DNA from: Candidatus Woesearchaeota archaeon
GTDB lineage: Archaea > Nanobdellota > Nanobdellia > Woesearchaeales > GW2011-AR4
Direction: 5' to 3'
DNA: 50,203 bases
Assembly (NCBI GenBank): GCA_016177615.1
Contig: JACOUX010000026.1
Span: forward strand, 1 to 50,203
Under the pieces are notes generated by a model. It saw only the letters and a list, made by a program, of their open reading frames with translations. It was not told the DNA's origin and did no database searches. Shown here piece after piece: positions 8,181 through 15,862 of this stretch. A program made the position numbers and the translations under genes. The number at the start of each line of letters is the position of its first letter. The first letter of the stretch is position 1.

Positions 8181-8870
8181 ATGCCAATCGACGAAAGAAT
8201 AATGGAAGGTGGAGCCAATAAAGATAGTGAAAACCTGGAAGGAAGGCTAGGATTCAAAGACGCACTCAAGAAATTCACCTGGTGGGATTGGACAAAAATA
8301 GCAGGATTTAATGCAATTGGCGCAATGTTTAGCGGCGGGCTTCTTGGATATGGGGCACTAAATGTGCTGGCAACCACCGCCTCGTTTGTGACATCCAACT
8401 ATATCAGCAACAGGAAAAGGGGCTTCAGGAAGAAAGAGTTGCAGACTGACTTTAACTTGGGCGCAGGTTATACGCCTGCAATCTACGGATTTCTGAAGTA
8501 CATAGACAGATATACCCTAAATCCCGCGCTTTGGTCGGCTGCCTATGCCATCGGAATGTACCCATTTACTGTAATTACAAGAGGAATGAAATACCTTATT
8601 GATAAGTACAGCCCATTAACCTTTATTAAGGGAATATTTAAGGGGGAGCCGATTAAAGACGTAAAACATATAGCCAAAGATGCAATTAAAGATTCAATTC
8701 CAAACAGCACAAAGTCCGCTCTTTACCTTACTTTGCCAGTTGCCGCTTCCCATTACCTTCTTCCGAGCAATCTGTTGATTGCGTCACTTTACCCCCTTAG
8801 GACCGCTTACAGGTACATAATGGAAAGGCAAGAGAGAAAAAAATACCAGCCTAGCTTAAGCTATGCCTGA
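8181..8870 (+). CDS. Membrane protein of unknown function
   Basis: 229 residues, not recognised. Hydrophobic stretches lie near residues 40-72 (Gly/Ala-rich), 112-132 and 180-205. Basic patches between them (RKRGFRKKELQ) suggest an integral membrane protein with short loops. It starts at ATG 8181 after TATA-like TTTTAAATG and TTTAAAAG. It shares an upstream region and the 19-bp palindrome with the divergent TrmB-like regulator, so it may be the regulator's target. Confidence 0.6.
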   Translation: MPIDERIMEGGANKDSENLEGRLGFKDALKKFTWWDWTKIAGFNAIGAMFSGGLLGYGALNVLATTASFVTSNYISNRKRGFRKKELQTDFNLGAGYTPAIYGFLKYIDRYTLNPALWSAAYAIGMYPFTVITRGMKYLIDKYSPLTFIKGIFKGEPIKDVKHIAKDAIKDSIPNSTKSALYLTLPVAASHYLLPSNLLIASLYPLRTAYRYIMERQERKKYQPSLSYA

Positions 8871-8922
8871 AATACGCCTGATAAATTAAAAATTAATAAC
8901 AAAAAATAAAAAAAATAAGAAT

Positions 8923-9165
8923 TTATCTCCTCCTCTTCCTGCCGCCTCGGTTCATCTTTGCCATTGCGACATTTCCCTTCTTGTCGACAAAGTAGAGGTA
9001 GCCAGCCTTTCTCTTGATCCCGCACTTGTGCAGGACTTCCTGCTTCTTGCTGGACTTCTTGCCGGCCCTCGCCATCTGAACTCTGGCGCAGTCGCCGTGC
9101 TTGTTCACAAAATAAAGCCATCCTGGCTGTCTCTTAACCCCGCATCTGCATACTACTTCTGCCAT
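8923..9165 (-). CDS. Small basic protein made of two tandem repeats
   Basis: 80 residues consisting of two similar units of about 37 residues (4-40 and 43-79). Each reads C/H-x-CG(V/I)KR-x2-G-(W/Y)-LYFV(N/D)K-x-G and ends in a basic Gly/Arg/Lys tail. The net charge is strongly positive. AGGTGAT lies a few bases before ATG 9165, and the gene is GC-richer than its neighbours, as highly expressed genes often are. The composition suggests an abundant nucleic-acid-binding protein (chromatin or ribosome associated), but no family is recognised. Confidence 0.75.
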   Translation of the reverse strand: MAEVVCRCGVKRQPGWLYFVNKHGDCARVQMARAGKKSSKKQEVLHKCGIKRKAGYLYFVDKKGNVAMAKMNRGGRKRRR

Positions 9166-9270
9166 TTAATCACCTTTTATGTGTTTTTTGACGAGAAGAG
9201 AACAGACGTTGCTTATATAGTTTGCGGTTTTGAGGAGCGGGGTTGCCATTTTTCCAAATTATTTCCGTCG

Positions 9271-10104
9271 TCATTTGGGCAGCCTTGCCCTCTTCTCCTT
9301 CTCAGGCTGCTCTAAATAGTTTTCATCAGAGATTATAGATTTTCCAATCCTTTTCTCAGCGTCTTTTCTTGCGTTTCCCGCAACTTCACCGCCTTCTCTG
9401 GCTGCCGCTTTATTTTTCCCAAAGCCTATTGCATCTTTGTTTTTGGTGATTTCTGTGGTTACTCTTTCCCCCAGCATAGAAAAAATCAATTCCAAGTCGT
9501 TCATGTGGTCTCTTAAGTTTTCTTTTTTCAATCCTTTACGCTTTTGGTATTCACTTGGCGTCATGCCAAATGTTGCTTTGGAAATTTCTGCTGTGAGAAT
9601 GGCATACTCTTTGTCTGTTTCCACGCCCCTTTTCTTCCATTCATCTGTTAATTCGTCTCTTATTGCAATGCCCCTTACTCTCTTTTCAATCCAATCTTCA
9701 GAATAGCCCTTGGCTTTGTAAATCTCTTTCATTCGCTTTTGTGCTAATTCAGGATTTTCTATTTCTTGCACCCTTTCATAGCCAACTTGTGCCAGCCATC
9801 TTTTGAATGGTTCTGCTTTTGAAGATGTGATAGATTGGATAATACGGAAAATGCCTTCTGTATTGGCACAATTCATGTTCTGTGAACCGCCTGCAGTTGG
9901 GATAGCAAGGGTATGTACAATTTGTACCCACCCTTTGGCAAGCTCTTCATCCCTTTGTTTCATCTTCTGGATATACTGCTTGGGGTCTTTAGAATCAGTC
10001 AAAACAAATATAACATCCTCTACCGCAAACCACCATTCATTATTATTCCAAGCTCTTCTGATTTTTTTGCCTTGGAATACCACAAGAGCGTTTTTTTCTT
10101 CCAT
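9271..10104 (-). CDS. Bro-N domain phage antirepressor-like protein
   Basis: 277 residues. The N-terminal 100 residues match the Bro-N pattern: ALVVFQGKKIRRAWNNNEWW, then FAVEDVIFVLTDSKDPKQYI, then a conserved NTEGIFRIIQSI segment. Bro-N proteins are DNA-binding antirepressors of phages and large DNA viruses. The C-terminal part (DELTDEWKKRGVE, then KKENLRDHMNDLELIF) is of a type often joined to Bro-N in bacterial and archaeal chromosomes. It is the last gene of a minus-strand cluster with a CARF regulator and an ORF6N protein. Confidence 0.8.
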   Translation of the reverse strand: MEEKNALVVFQGKKIRRAWNNNEWWFAVEDVIFVLTDSKDPKQYIQKMKQRDEELAKGWVQIVHTLAIPTAGGSQNMNCANTEGIFRIIQSITSSKAEPFKRWLAQVGYERVQEIENPELAQKRMKEIYKAKGYSEDWIEKRVRGIAIRDELTDEWKKRGVETDKEYAILTAEISKATFGMTPSEYQKRKGLKKENLRDHMNDLELIFSMLGERVTTEITKNKDAIGFGKNKAAAREGGEVAGNARKDAEKRIGKSIISDENYLEQPEKEKRARLPK

Positions 10105-10152
10105 TTTTTCACAGCCTCGCTATTTTATTCCATTGGGATAGTATTCGCATAT

Positions 10153-10563
10153 TTACCATCTTTTCCATCCATCTGGCACAGCTACCTTGCGTTTGCATTT
10201 TTTATGAGCATAGATCCCCTTGTATTCAACATAACCTTTATCACCACAAGGACGCGTAAAGCTTACAACACTGCACTCTTTGCCTAATGAATCCACCTTT
10301 TTTCCACACACAGTACATTTTAAATATCTACATTTTTTATACCTTGTCAAAGAAACTATGCGCATAATTGCTTCTTTCTCTCTTTTAAGTGAAAGAGTAC
10401 AAGAAAATCCATGCCTCAGCACTGGCTTATGTATCTTTTTTAGGCAGTATTTATAGATGTATTTATCGCAATCTATGTCGTTGCAGTTGCCTTCCAGCGC
10501 AGCATCAATTTCCTGCAATCTTTCCGTTAGGAAATAAAATTCTTCTCTTTTGTTGTCTATCAT
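10153..10563 (-). CDS. Cys-rich small protein, probable zinc binder
   Basis: 136 residues, not recognised. Cysteine pairs include CNDIDC, CRYLKCTVCGKKV, and a C-terminal HKKCKRK. The middle CTVCGKKV followed about 14 residues later by a further Cys looks like a zinc ribbon. It lies between the Bro-N and ORF6N genes on the same strand, with 48 and 64 bases of spacing. A role in the same cluster is likely but unknown. Confidence 0.55.
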   Translation of the reverse strand: MIDNKREEFYFLTERLQEIDAALEGNCNDIDCDKYIYKYCLKKIHKPVLRHGFSCTLSLKREKEAIMRIVSLTRYKKCRYLKCTVCGKKVDSLGKECSVVSFTRPCGDKGYVEYKGIYAHKKCKRKVAVPDGWKRW

Positions 10564-10627
10564 TTTGTAGGGAGTTTGTTTTATCTTTTTTCACAGCATC
10601 TCTATATTTCTAATCTTTATCTCCTCT

Positions 10628-11515
10628 TCATTTCACACACTCTTTAAGCCTGTCCAATAGCTTAAACGCTTCTTTGTCAAATTTTGAAAAGGCAAACCAT
10701 TTCTTGCCCAAATCTTTTAGAGAAGCACCAAAATGATAAACTTTATCTTCATCAATTATCAAAAACCGGTCATGCGAGTAATTAAACTTCTTGATAAATA
10801 CTTGAGAGTACTGGGAATTATATTTTGAAATATCAAGCGACAATTGCTTGGTTATTTCTTTTGTGAATATAGTAACTCTTACGCCGCTATTTCTCTTAGT
10901 AAAAAGAGCCAGGACAGAGTCATCAACATAATTGTCAATCAAATCAATTGATTTATTAGCAGATCTTATCAAATCCGAAACAAATCTGTAAGAGTCAAAA
11001 ATCTGCCCGTCAAAAAATATGCCTTTTTCAGGCTTTATGCCTTTGTCCTCAATAGCATTAAACACCTGCTCAAATTTTTTATCATATTCAATATGCTTTT
11101 TTTCGACATTATCCAGCCTTTTGAATATCTGGGCATTTGAAGCTATGAATCTTCTCATTGATACAAAAGCATTTATTATATTTATGCTGATATTTACAGC
11201 AGTATCGCTCCTTAGAACTCCTGAAAGCATGGCAACTCCCTGCTCTGTAAACGCATAAGGAAGATTCCTTCTCCCGCCCCAACCCGCGCTTGAAGTCACA
11301 TTTTGTGATGCCAAGTTTTTATAGTCTTTCTCATCCAGCTGAAACATGAAATTTCTAGGAAACCTTCCAATATTTCTTTTTACAGCCTGGTTGATGGCTC
11401 TTGTTTCAACATTGTAAAGCTCAGCTAAATCTCCGTCAAGCATTACCTGAAGGCCGCGGACTGTATAAATTTTGCTTTTAATCTTATTTTCATTCAAGAT
11501 TATTTCAGTTTTCAT
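10628..11515 (-). CDS. ORF6N domain protein with phospholipase-D-like C-terminus
   Basis: 295 residues. The N-terminus (IYTVRGLQVMLDGDLAELY, then VETRAINQAVKRN) and the FPRNFMFQLDEKDY and YAFTEQGVAMLSGVLRS blocks define ORF6N, a KilA-N-related DNA-binding domain of phage antirepressors. After a coiled linker near 125-155, the C-terminal 100 residues contain SHDRFLIIDEDKVYHFGASL. This resembles the PLD-type HxK...GS motif seen in chromosomal ORF6N proteins. It begins 4 bases after the CARF-HTH gene, so the two are almost certainly co-transcribed. Confidence 0.85.
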   Translation of the reverse strand: MKTEIILNENKIKSKIYTVRGLQVMLDGDLAELYNVETRAINQAVKRNIGRFPRNFMFQLDEKDYKNLASQNVTSSAGWGGRRNLPYAFTEQGVAMLSGVLRSDTAVNISINIINAFVSMRRFIASNAQIFKRLDNVEKKHIEYDKKFEQVFNAIEDKGIKPEKGIFFDGQIFDSYRFVSDLIRSANKSIDLIDNYVDDSVLALFTKRNSGVRVTIFTKEITKQLSLDISKYNSQYSQVFIKKFNYSHDRFLIIDEDKVYHFGASLKDLGKKWFAFSKFDKEAFKLLDRLKECVK

Positions 11516-11519
11516 TTAT

Positions 11520-12122
11520 TTACAGCCTCGCTATCTTCCCTGCATCAGTTAATCTCAAAGGCTCTTCGTCTTCTATCAAGTCCATGTCTTTCAGCTCGCC
11601 AATTGAACGGTAAAGCATTGCAGTTGACAAGTCAATCTTTTTTGCTAATTCGCTTGTGTTCTCATATTTTCCAGTGTCAATGTATTCAAGGATTTTTTTC
11701 TCGCTTTCAGTTAATTTAAAACTCAACCTTGGCAGATAAACAACAGAGCTTTTATCCTCTTCGGGATTGTAAGCAATTTTCTTCACTCTGTCATGCCTGG
11801 CATAAGCAGCAAACAAAAGCCCAATTGCTTTAGTCTTTCTACCGGCAGTTATGTTGATATAAATAGAATCCTCTTTCGGCTGCAGGTCAATGACTTCAAC
11901 GCATTTTGTGGCTATGCTGACTATATCATAAACATCAGTTTTGATTACTTTAACCTCAATTACCTTTCCAAGAGAATCAGAAATAATCTTCAGGCTTTTC
12001 TCCTGCTCAGGGCTTGGCTCTTTATCTACAAGCAGAATCAGCCTTTCAGGCCCAAGCCTTGTAGTTGCCAATATAACCGGCTCAGGACTGTACAATGTAG
12101 CTATCAGAACCTTTTTTCCCAT
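11520..12122 (-). CDS. csa3: CARF-HTH regulator, Csa3-like
   Basis: 200 residues from ATG 12122. The N-terminal CARF-type Rossmann domain starts KVLIATLYSPEPVILA and contains the ligand motif YINITAGRKTKAIGLL. The C-terminal winged helix (ESEKKILEYIDTG, then TSELAKKIDLSTAMLYRSI) completes a Csa3 layout. Csa3 proteins sense cyclic oligoadenylate or related ligands and regulate cas genes in Sulfolobus. A GGAGGGTGG site supports this start. An upstream in-frame ATG at 12176, 25 bases from a TATA-like CATATAAAG, would give a leaderless 218-residue form. The gene lies 8 kb from the cas operon and heads the ORF6N/Bro-N cluster. Confidence 0.82.
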   Translation of the reverse strand: MGKKVLIATLYSPEPVILATTRLGPERLILLVDKEPSPEQEKSLKIISDSLGKVIEVKVIKTDVYDIVSIATKCVEVIDLQPKEDSIYINITAGRKTKAIGLLFAAYARHDRVKKIAYNPEEDKSSVVYLPRLSFKLTESEKKILEYIDTGKYENTSELAKKIDLSTAMLYRSIGELKDMDLIEDEEPLRLTDAGKIARL

Positions 12123-12219
12123 ATCATTACCACCCTCCGGCTCTATTATCAAAGGCTCGCTTATATAATTTTCCATAGTATTAGAAAATAAACATTTCTT
12201 TATATGCTTTTCTATTATT

Positions 12220-12237
12220 TAGTAGAATATTATACTA
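12220..12237. promoter_or_regulatory. Inverted repeat TAGTA-N8-TACTA between csa3-like and 12296 genes
   Basis: Five-base arms TAGTA and TACTA are separated by GAATATTA, in the divergent promoter region of the CARF-HTH gene (minus) and the coiled-coil gene (plus). The half-sites are the same bases as in the cas1 palindrome, in the opposite order. A weak but possible operator. Confidence 0.3.
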
Positions 12238-12295
12238 TAAAATATAAATATTTAAATACAAGTGAATTTTCCAACATGACTGAGGTGAGCGAAAA

Positions 12296-12775
12296 ATGAA
12301 AATTTCAGAAAAATTAGCCATAACAAGAAGGCTGGAAGGCGAATTGACAAGATTATATGACCTGAGGGAAAGCATTGCGAAGCAGAGCTTCAAAGAATCA
12401 GCCATAAGGACAGAGAAAGATACAGCAAAGGAAATTGAAAAACGGCAGAAAGAATTTCTGGAAAGCAAGAAATCCAAAGTGGAAGATATTGACAAAAGGA
12501 TAAAGCAGCTCACGAAAGATATTGTTGAAGGAAAAAACCAGCTCAATAAAAAAAATGTTGAAATCGGAATTGACAGAAAGCTTGTGGAAATTAAATACCT
12601 CAGAATAGAACTTTCCAAGTTAATGAGGCTGGCAAAGGTCAGCAGTTACTCTGATTCATTAGATTCTGATGTGTTTGAGGAATTAGGGATATCAGCAAAA
12701 ATAAAGGAGTTTGAGGAGAAAAAGCAAAAGATTGACAGTGAAATCCAGAAAGCAAACTGGTCAATTGAATTGTGA
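12296..12775 (+). CDS. Coiled-coil protein of unknown function
   Basis: 159 residues, almost entirely charged helix (for example RTEKDTAKEIEKRQKEFLE and DIDKRIKQLTKDIVEG). This predicts long coiled coils with a short break near residue 115. No family is recognised. A GAGGTGAGCG site lies upstream of ATG 12296, and a TATA-like TATTTAAATA lies near 12249-12258. An 8-bp hairpin starts at the stop codon, and the structured RNA candidate follows. Confidence 0.6.
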   Translation: MKISEKLAITRRLEGELTRLYDLRESIAKQSFKESAIRTEKDTAKEIEKRQKEFLESKKSKVEDIDKRIKQLTKDIVEGKNQLNKKNVEIGIDRKLVEIKYLRIELSKLMRLAKVSSYSDSLDSDVFEELGISAKIKEFEEKKQKIDSEIQKANWSIEL

Positions 12776-12795
12776 TCCTATGTGCATCATAGGAT
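12775..12795 (+). terminator. Hairpin ATCCTATG-TGCAT-CATAGGAT at the end of the coiled-coil gene
   Basis: Perfect 8-bp arms with a 5-base loop begin at the last base of the stop codon. There is no T tract behind it, so it may be an RNA processing or stability element instead. Its 3' end overlaps the first two bases of the 18-bp inverted repeat of the next feature, so the two structures may compete. Confidence 0.4.
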
Positions 12796-12998
12796 GCGTG
12801 ATTGGCTGCGCAAACTGGGCTGTATCAGCCCTTTGACAATGGCTCAATGAAAAACGTCCCTGCATTGCAAATTCGACATTAAAAGGGTCGTGAACTGAAC
12901 TTGCGGTTAAAGATCATCACCCTATGAACTTATGCTTTTAAGGGAATTAAAGCGCCATGCCTTGGCATTAAAGATTATCGGCGCAGCCAATCACGCAT
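12794..12998 (+). ncRNA. Candidate structured RNA closed by an 18-bp inverted repeat
   Basis: ATGCGTGATTGGCTGCGC (12794-12811) is exactly complementary to 12981-12998 and encloses about 170 bases with no plausible ORF. Inside, four further helices can be drawn without overlap: GGGCT/AGCCC (12817-12821 with 12827-12831); GCAA, TTC, GAC with GTC, GAA, TTGC (12867-12904); GCTTT-AA/TTAAAGC (12934-12953); and ATGCC/GGCAT (12957-12968). A near-repeat TTAAAGATYATC occurs twice. This is a multibranched fold. No RNase P, SRP or box C/D consensus was seen. It could be a non-coding RNA, a cis element for the AAA+ gene 18 bases downstream, or a small inverted-repeat mobile element. Confidence 0.55.
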
Positions 12999-13016
12999 TT
13001 AATTAAAGTGACGTAA

Positions 13017-14498
13017 ATGATCAACAAGGAAAATCTGTCGGAATTCAGGAATCTGCTGGAAAAGTCCTCTCTTAAGGCAAATGACAAGAAAGCATTAAGC
13101 TTTGCAATAGAATTCATGGAAGGAAGGCATGACATTAACTTGTCAAGCAAGAGCTTCTTGCTTACAGGCGAGCCTGGAGTTGGCAAAACGCATTTAGTCC
13201 AGTCTTTTCTTAATATATTTGACATTCCAGTGATTTATCACGGGTGCAGCGCTATCACTCATAATAGGATAATCTCATGCAGCAGCCTTGAAAAGGCAAT
13301 TGAGGAGCTCAGCAAACATGAGCGCTTCCTGATATTCATTGACGATTTAAGCTACGTATTCAAGTACAGCGAATTTGATGAAATAAGCGCAGGAGACAGA
13401 AAAGACTTCATGAAGATAGCAGATTTACTGAAAAGCAGCGATAAGAGAGTATTGTTTTTTGCAACAGCAAACCAAACTTCTTTCCTTGACGAATCAATTC
13501 TTGACAGGATTGATGTGAAACTGGAAATGGATACTCCTCTGGAATACACAAAATTAGCTTTTTTGCAGGCAAGATACTCTGAAATTGCAAACAAGAAACA
13601 AATAAGCTATCTGGCAGGGCATTCTCTGGGCTATAATTTCAGGGACTTGCCTGAAGTAATAAAGATTGCTTACAGGCAGGGTAATGGAAAAATCACATTA
13701 ACGGGGCTTGGCATGTCAATCAAGGAGTACGTGCCTACGGCAATGCAGCGGTATAAGGTATTAAACGGCATAAAGGTTAATTTTAGCAGCGTAATAGGCA
13801 AAGAAAAAATAAAGAGCGAGCTGCAGAATGTCATAGTTTCCATAAAGAGAAAAAATTTGGCTAAAAAGCTCGGGCTTAAAAGGCATAATCTTTTCGTATT
13901 TGACGGTCCGGTCGGAACAGGAAAAACTTTCATGGTTAAGGCGCTTGCCGGAGAGCTGAAGTTTCCCATCATAAACATCAGGGCGCATGATTTCTTATCC
14001 CGCAACAGCTACAATACAATACAGTCGCTTGGCAATTTCGCGAAAAGATTTGAGAACTGCATAATATTCGTTGATGAGGCCGATAAGCTTATCGGGAAGG
14101 GCAACTATGATGAGGATTCTGTATTGGACGGCCAGATGAACGAAATCTTTGACGGGATAGAATCAATAACAAACGCTTTGGTCATAATTGCAGTGAACAA
14201 CAGCATGCGCTTCGGAGCTGGATTCTGGGACAGGTTCGCGGCAATCAAATTTGAAATGCCAAATAAATTTGAAAGAAGGGAGTTTTGCAGAAATTTACTG
14301 GGCAAGTTAAAAGCAGATGTCAATTATGATGAAGTCGCAAGGCTCACAGAAGGAATGTCTTACAGAGACATAGAGAAGGTCTGCAATAATGTTTTCTACA
14401 GTATACTGCAGGGGCGCAATGAGGTAAACATGCCAATGATAAGCGAAGCTGTGAAATGCTTCAGGCCAGGCGATGCGGAAACAGAGATTTTTGGGTGA
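13017..14498 (+). CDS. Tandem AAA+ ATPase (two modules)
   Basis: 493 residues with two AAA+ modules and no recognisable N-domain or protease. Module 1 has Walker A GEPGVGKT near 47-54 and a Walker B ending IDDL, lacking the usual Glu. Module 2 has Walker A GPVGTGKT near 299-306 and canonical Walker B IIFVDEADK. The helical lid after each module fits Cdc48/FtsH-type AAA proteins. Family role: ATP-driven protein remodelling. Module 1 may bind but hydrolyse ATP poorly. The ATG at 13017 directly follows the structured RNA candidate. Confidence 0.72.
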   Translation: MINKENLSEFRNLLEKSSLKANDKKALSFAIEFMEGRHDINLSSKSFLLTGEPGVGKTHLVQSFLNIFDIPVIYHGCSAITHNRIISCSSLEKAIEELSKHERFLIFIDDLSYVFKYSEFDEISAGDRKDFMKIADLLKSSDKRVLFFATANQTSFLDESILDRIDVKLEMDTPLEYTKLAFLQARYSEIANKKQISYLAGHSLGYNFRDLPEVIKIAYRQGNGKITLTGLGMSIKEYVPTAMQRYKVLNGIKVNFSSVIGKEKIKSELQNVIVSIKRKNLAKKLGLKRHNLFVFDGPVGTGKTFMVKALAGELKFPIINIRAHDFLSRNSYNTIQSLGNFAKRFENCIIFVDEADKLIGKGNYDEDSVLDGQMNEIFDGIESITNALVIIAVNNSMRFGAGFWDRFAAIKFEMPNKFERREFCRNLLGKLKADVNYDEVARLTEGMSYRDIEKVCNNVFYSILQGRNEVNMPMISEAVKCFRPGDAETEIFG

Positions 14499-14584
14499 TG
14501 AGTATGGAAATTAAAAAGATAAATTGGGTATTTTGCGCGTTTCCAGTCCATACTTTTAAATAATCCGTTTCATTCCTTTCTGTT

Positions 14585-15802
14585 ATGAAATTCGCCCATT
14601 TAGCTGACTGCCATATCGGCTCATGGAGAGATCCCAAGCTGAAGGACACTAGCACTATCGCTTTCATAAAGGCGATGGATAAGTGCATAAGGGAAAAAGT
14701 TGATTTCATTCTTATCGCAGGTGATTTGTTCAATACATCTTTTCCAAGACTGGACAATCTCAAAATGGTTGCCTCAAAGTTTAAGCAGCTAAAGGATCTT
14801 GGTATTCCAGTCTATATTGTTCCAGGCTCTCATGACTACAGCCCGAGCGGAAAGACAATTCTTGATGTTCTGGAAGAGGCAGGCTTGTTCATCAATGTTT
14901 TCAAAGGAACTGTTGAGGATGGCAAATTAAGATTAAAATTCACAATTGATGAGAAAACAGGAGCAAAAATCACGGGCATTTTGGGTAAAAGGGGGGCGCT
15001 TGAAAAATCATATTATGAAAAATTAATTACAGAACATCTTGAAAAGGAAGATGGGTATAAAATCTTCCTCTTCCACTCCGGAATAGACGAGTTGAAGCCA
15101 AAGGAAATGGAAAACATAATTACCCAGCCACTGTCATTGCTGCCAAAAGGATTTGATTATTATGCAGGAGGCCATGTCCATATTGTTGATGACAGGCAGA
15201 TTGAGGGCTATGGCAGGATTGCCTACCCTGGTCCTTTGTTTCCAAACAGCTTTTCAGAGCTTGAGAAGCTTGAGAGGGGGGGGTTTTACATCATTGAAGA
15301 TGATGCTCTAAGGTTTGAGCCGATACAGATTTACAACATTGAAAAATTTCAGTTAAAATGCGACCACATGAGCCCAGAGAAGATAAAAAATGAAATTTTA
15401 AATAATTTTAAAAATCAGGAATTAAACAACACCATCGTATTGATAAGATTGCAGGGCATTTTGGAATCCGGCAGGCCAAGCGATATAAACTTCAAGGAAA
15501 TATTTGAGTTTCTCTACAGCAAATCAGCTTATTTTGTGATGAAAAGCTCGCATGCTGTCATGTCAAAGGAGTTTGAGGAGATAAAGACCGATGCAAGGAA
15601 TGTCGAGGATATAGAATCATTTTTGATAAAGGAGCATCTTGGGCAGATAAAAGTGGAAAATCTTGATTTGGAGAAGGAAGAAGAGCTGATAAAGAGCTTG
15701 ATGAAGGCGCTCTCCGCTGAAAAGCAGGAGGGGGAGACTGTGCCTGATTTTGAGAAAAGGGTTAAGGAAGAGGCAGGCAAGGTTTTGGAATTGGAGTTGT
15801 GA
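14585..15802 (+). CDS. mre11: Mre11/SbcD-like DNA repair nuclease
   Basis: 405 residues. The metallophosphoesterase motifs are in order: Asp8 and His10 (LADCHIG), Asp47 (AGDLFN), GSHD at 81-84, His164 (FLFHSG), and His197/His199 (GGHVH). The usual GNHD has Ser in place of the metal-binding Asn. The C-terminal part is helical and charged, as in archaeal Mre11. Family role: nuclease of the Mre11-Rad50 end-processing complex. The TATA-like CTTTTAAATAA at 14554-14566 is about 25 bases before the ATG, suggesting a leaderless message. No rad50 lies next to it. Confidence 0.82.
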   Translation: MKFAHLADCHIGSWRDPKLKDTSTIAFIKAMDKCIREKVDFILIAGDLFNTSFPRLDNLKMVASKFKQLKDLGIPVYIVPGSHDYSPSGKTILDVLEEAGLFINVFKGTVEDGKLRLKFTIDEKTGAKITGILGKRGALEKSYYEKLITEHLEKEDGYKIFLFHSGIDELKPKEMENIITQPLSLLPKGFDYYAGGHVHIVDDRQIEGYGRIAYPGPLFPNSFSELEKLERGGFYIIEDDALRFEPIQIYNIEKFQLKCDHMSPEKIKNEILNNFKNQELNNTIVLIRLQGILESGRPSDINFKEIFEFLYSKSAYFVMKSSHAVMSKEFEEIKTDARNVEDIESFLIKEHLGQIKVENLDLEKEEELIKSLMKALSAEKQEGETVPDFEKRVKEEAGKVLELEL

Positions 15803-15862
15803 CTATTTATGAGTCAATACAAAACGAAAGATTTATAAGTTGTTTATTATTCCTTTCATATA

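Noticed and set aside
8861-9121. 86-codon minus-strand frame with Gln/Arg-rich composition
   Set aside because: A shadow of the small duplicated basic protein, which has the ribosome site and the internal repeat.
12794-12998. RNase P RNA, SRP RNA or box C/D RNA
   Set aside because: None of the conserved elements of these RNAs could be found; only the helices are supported.
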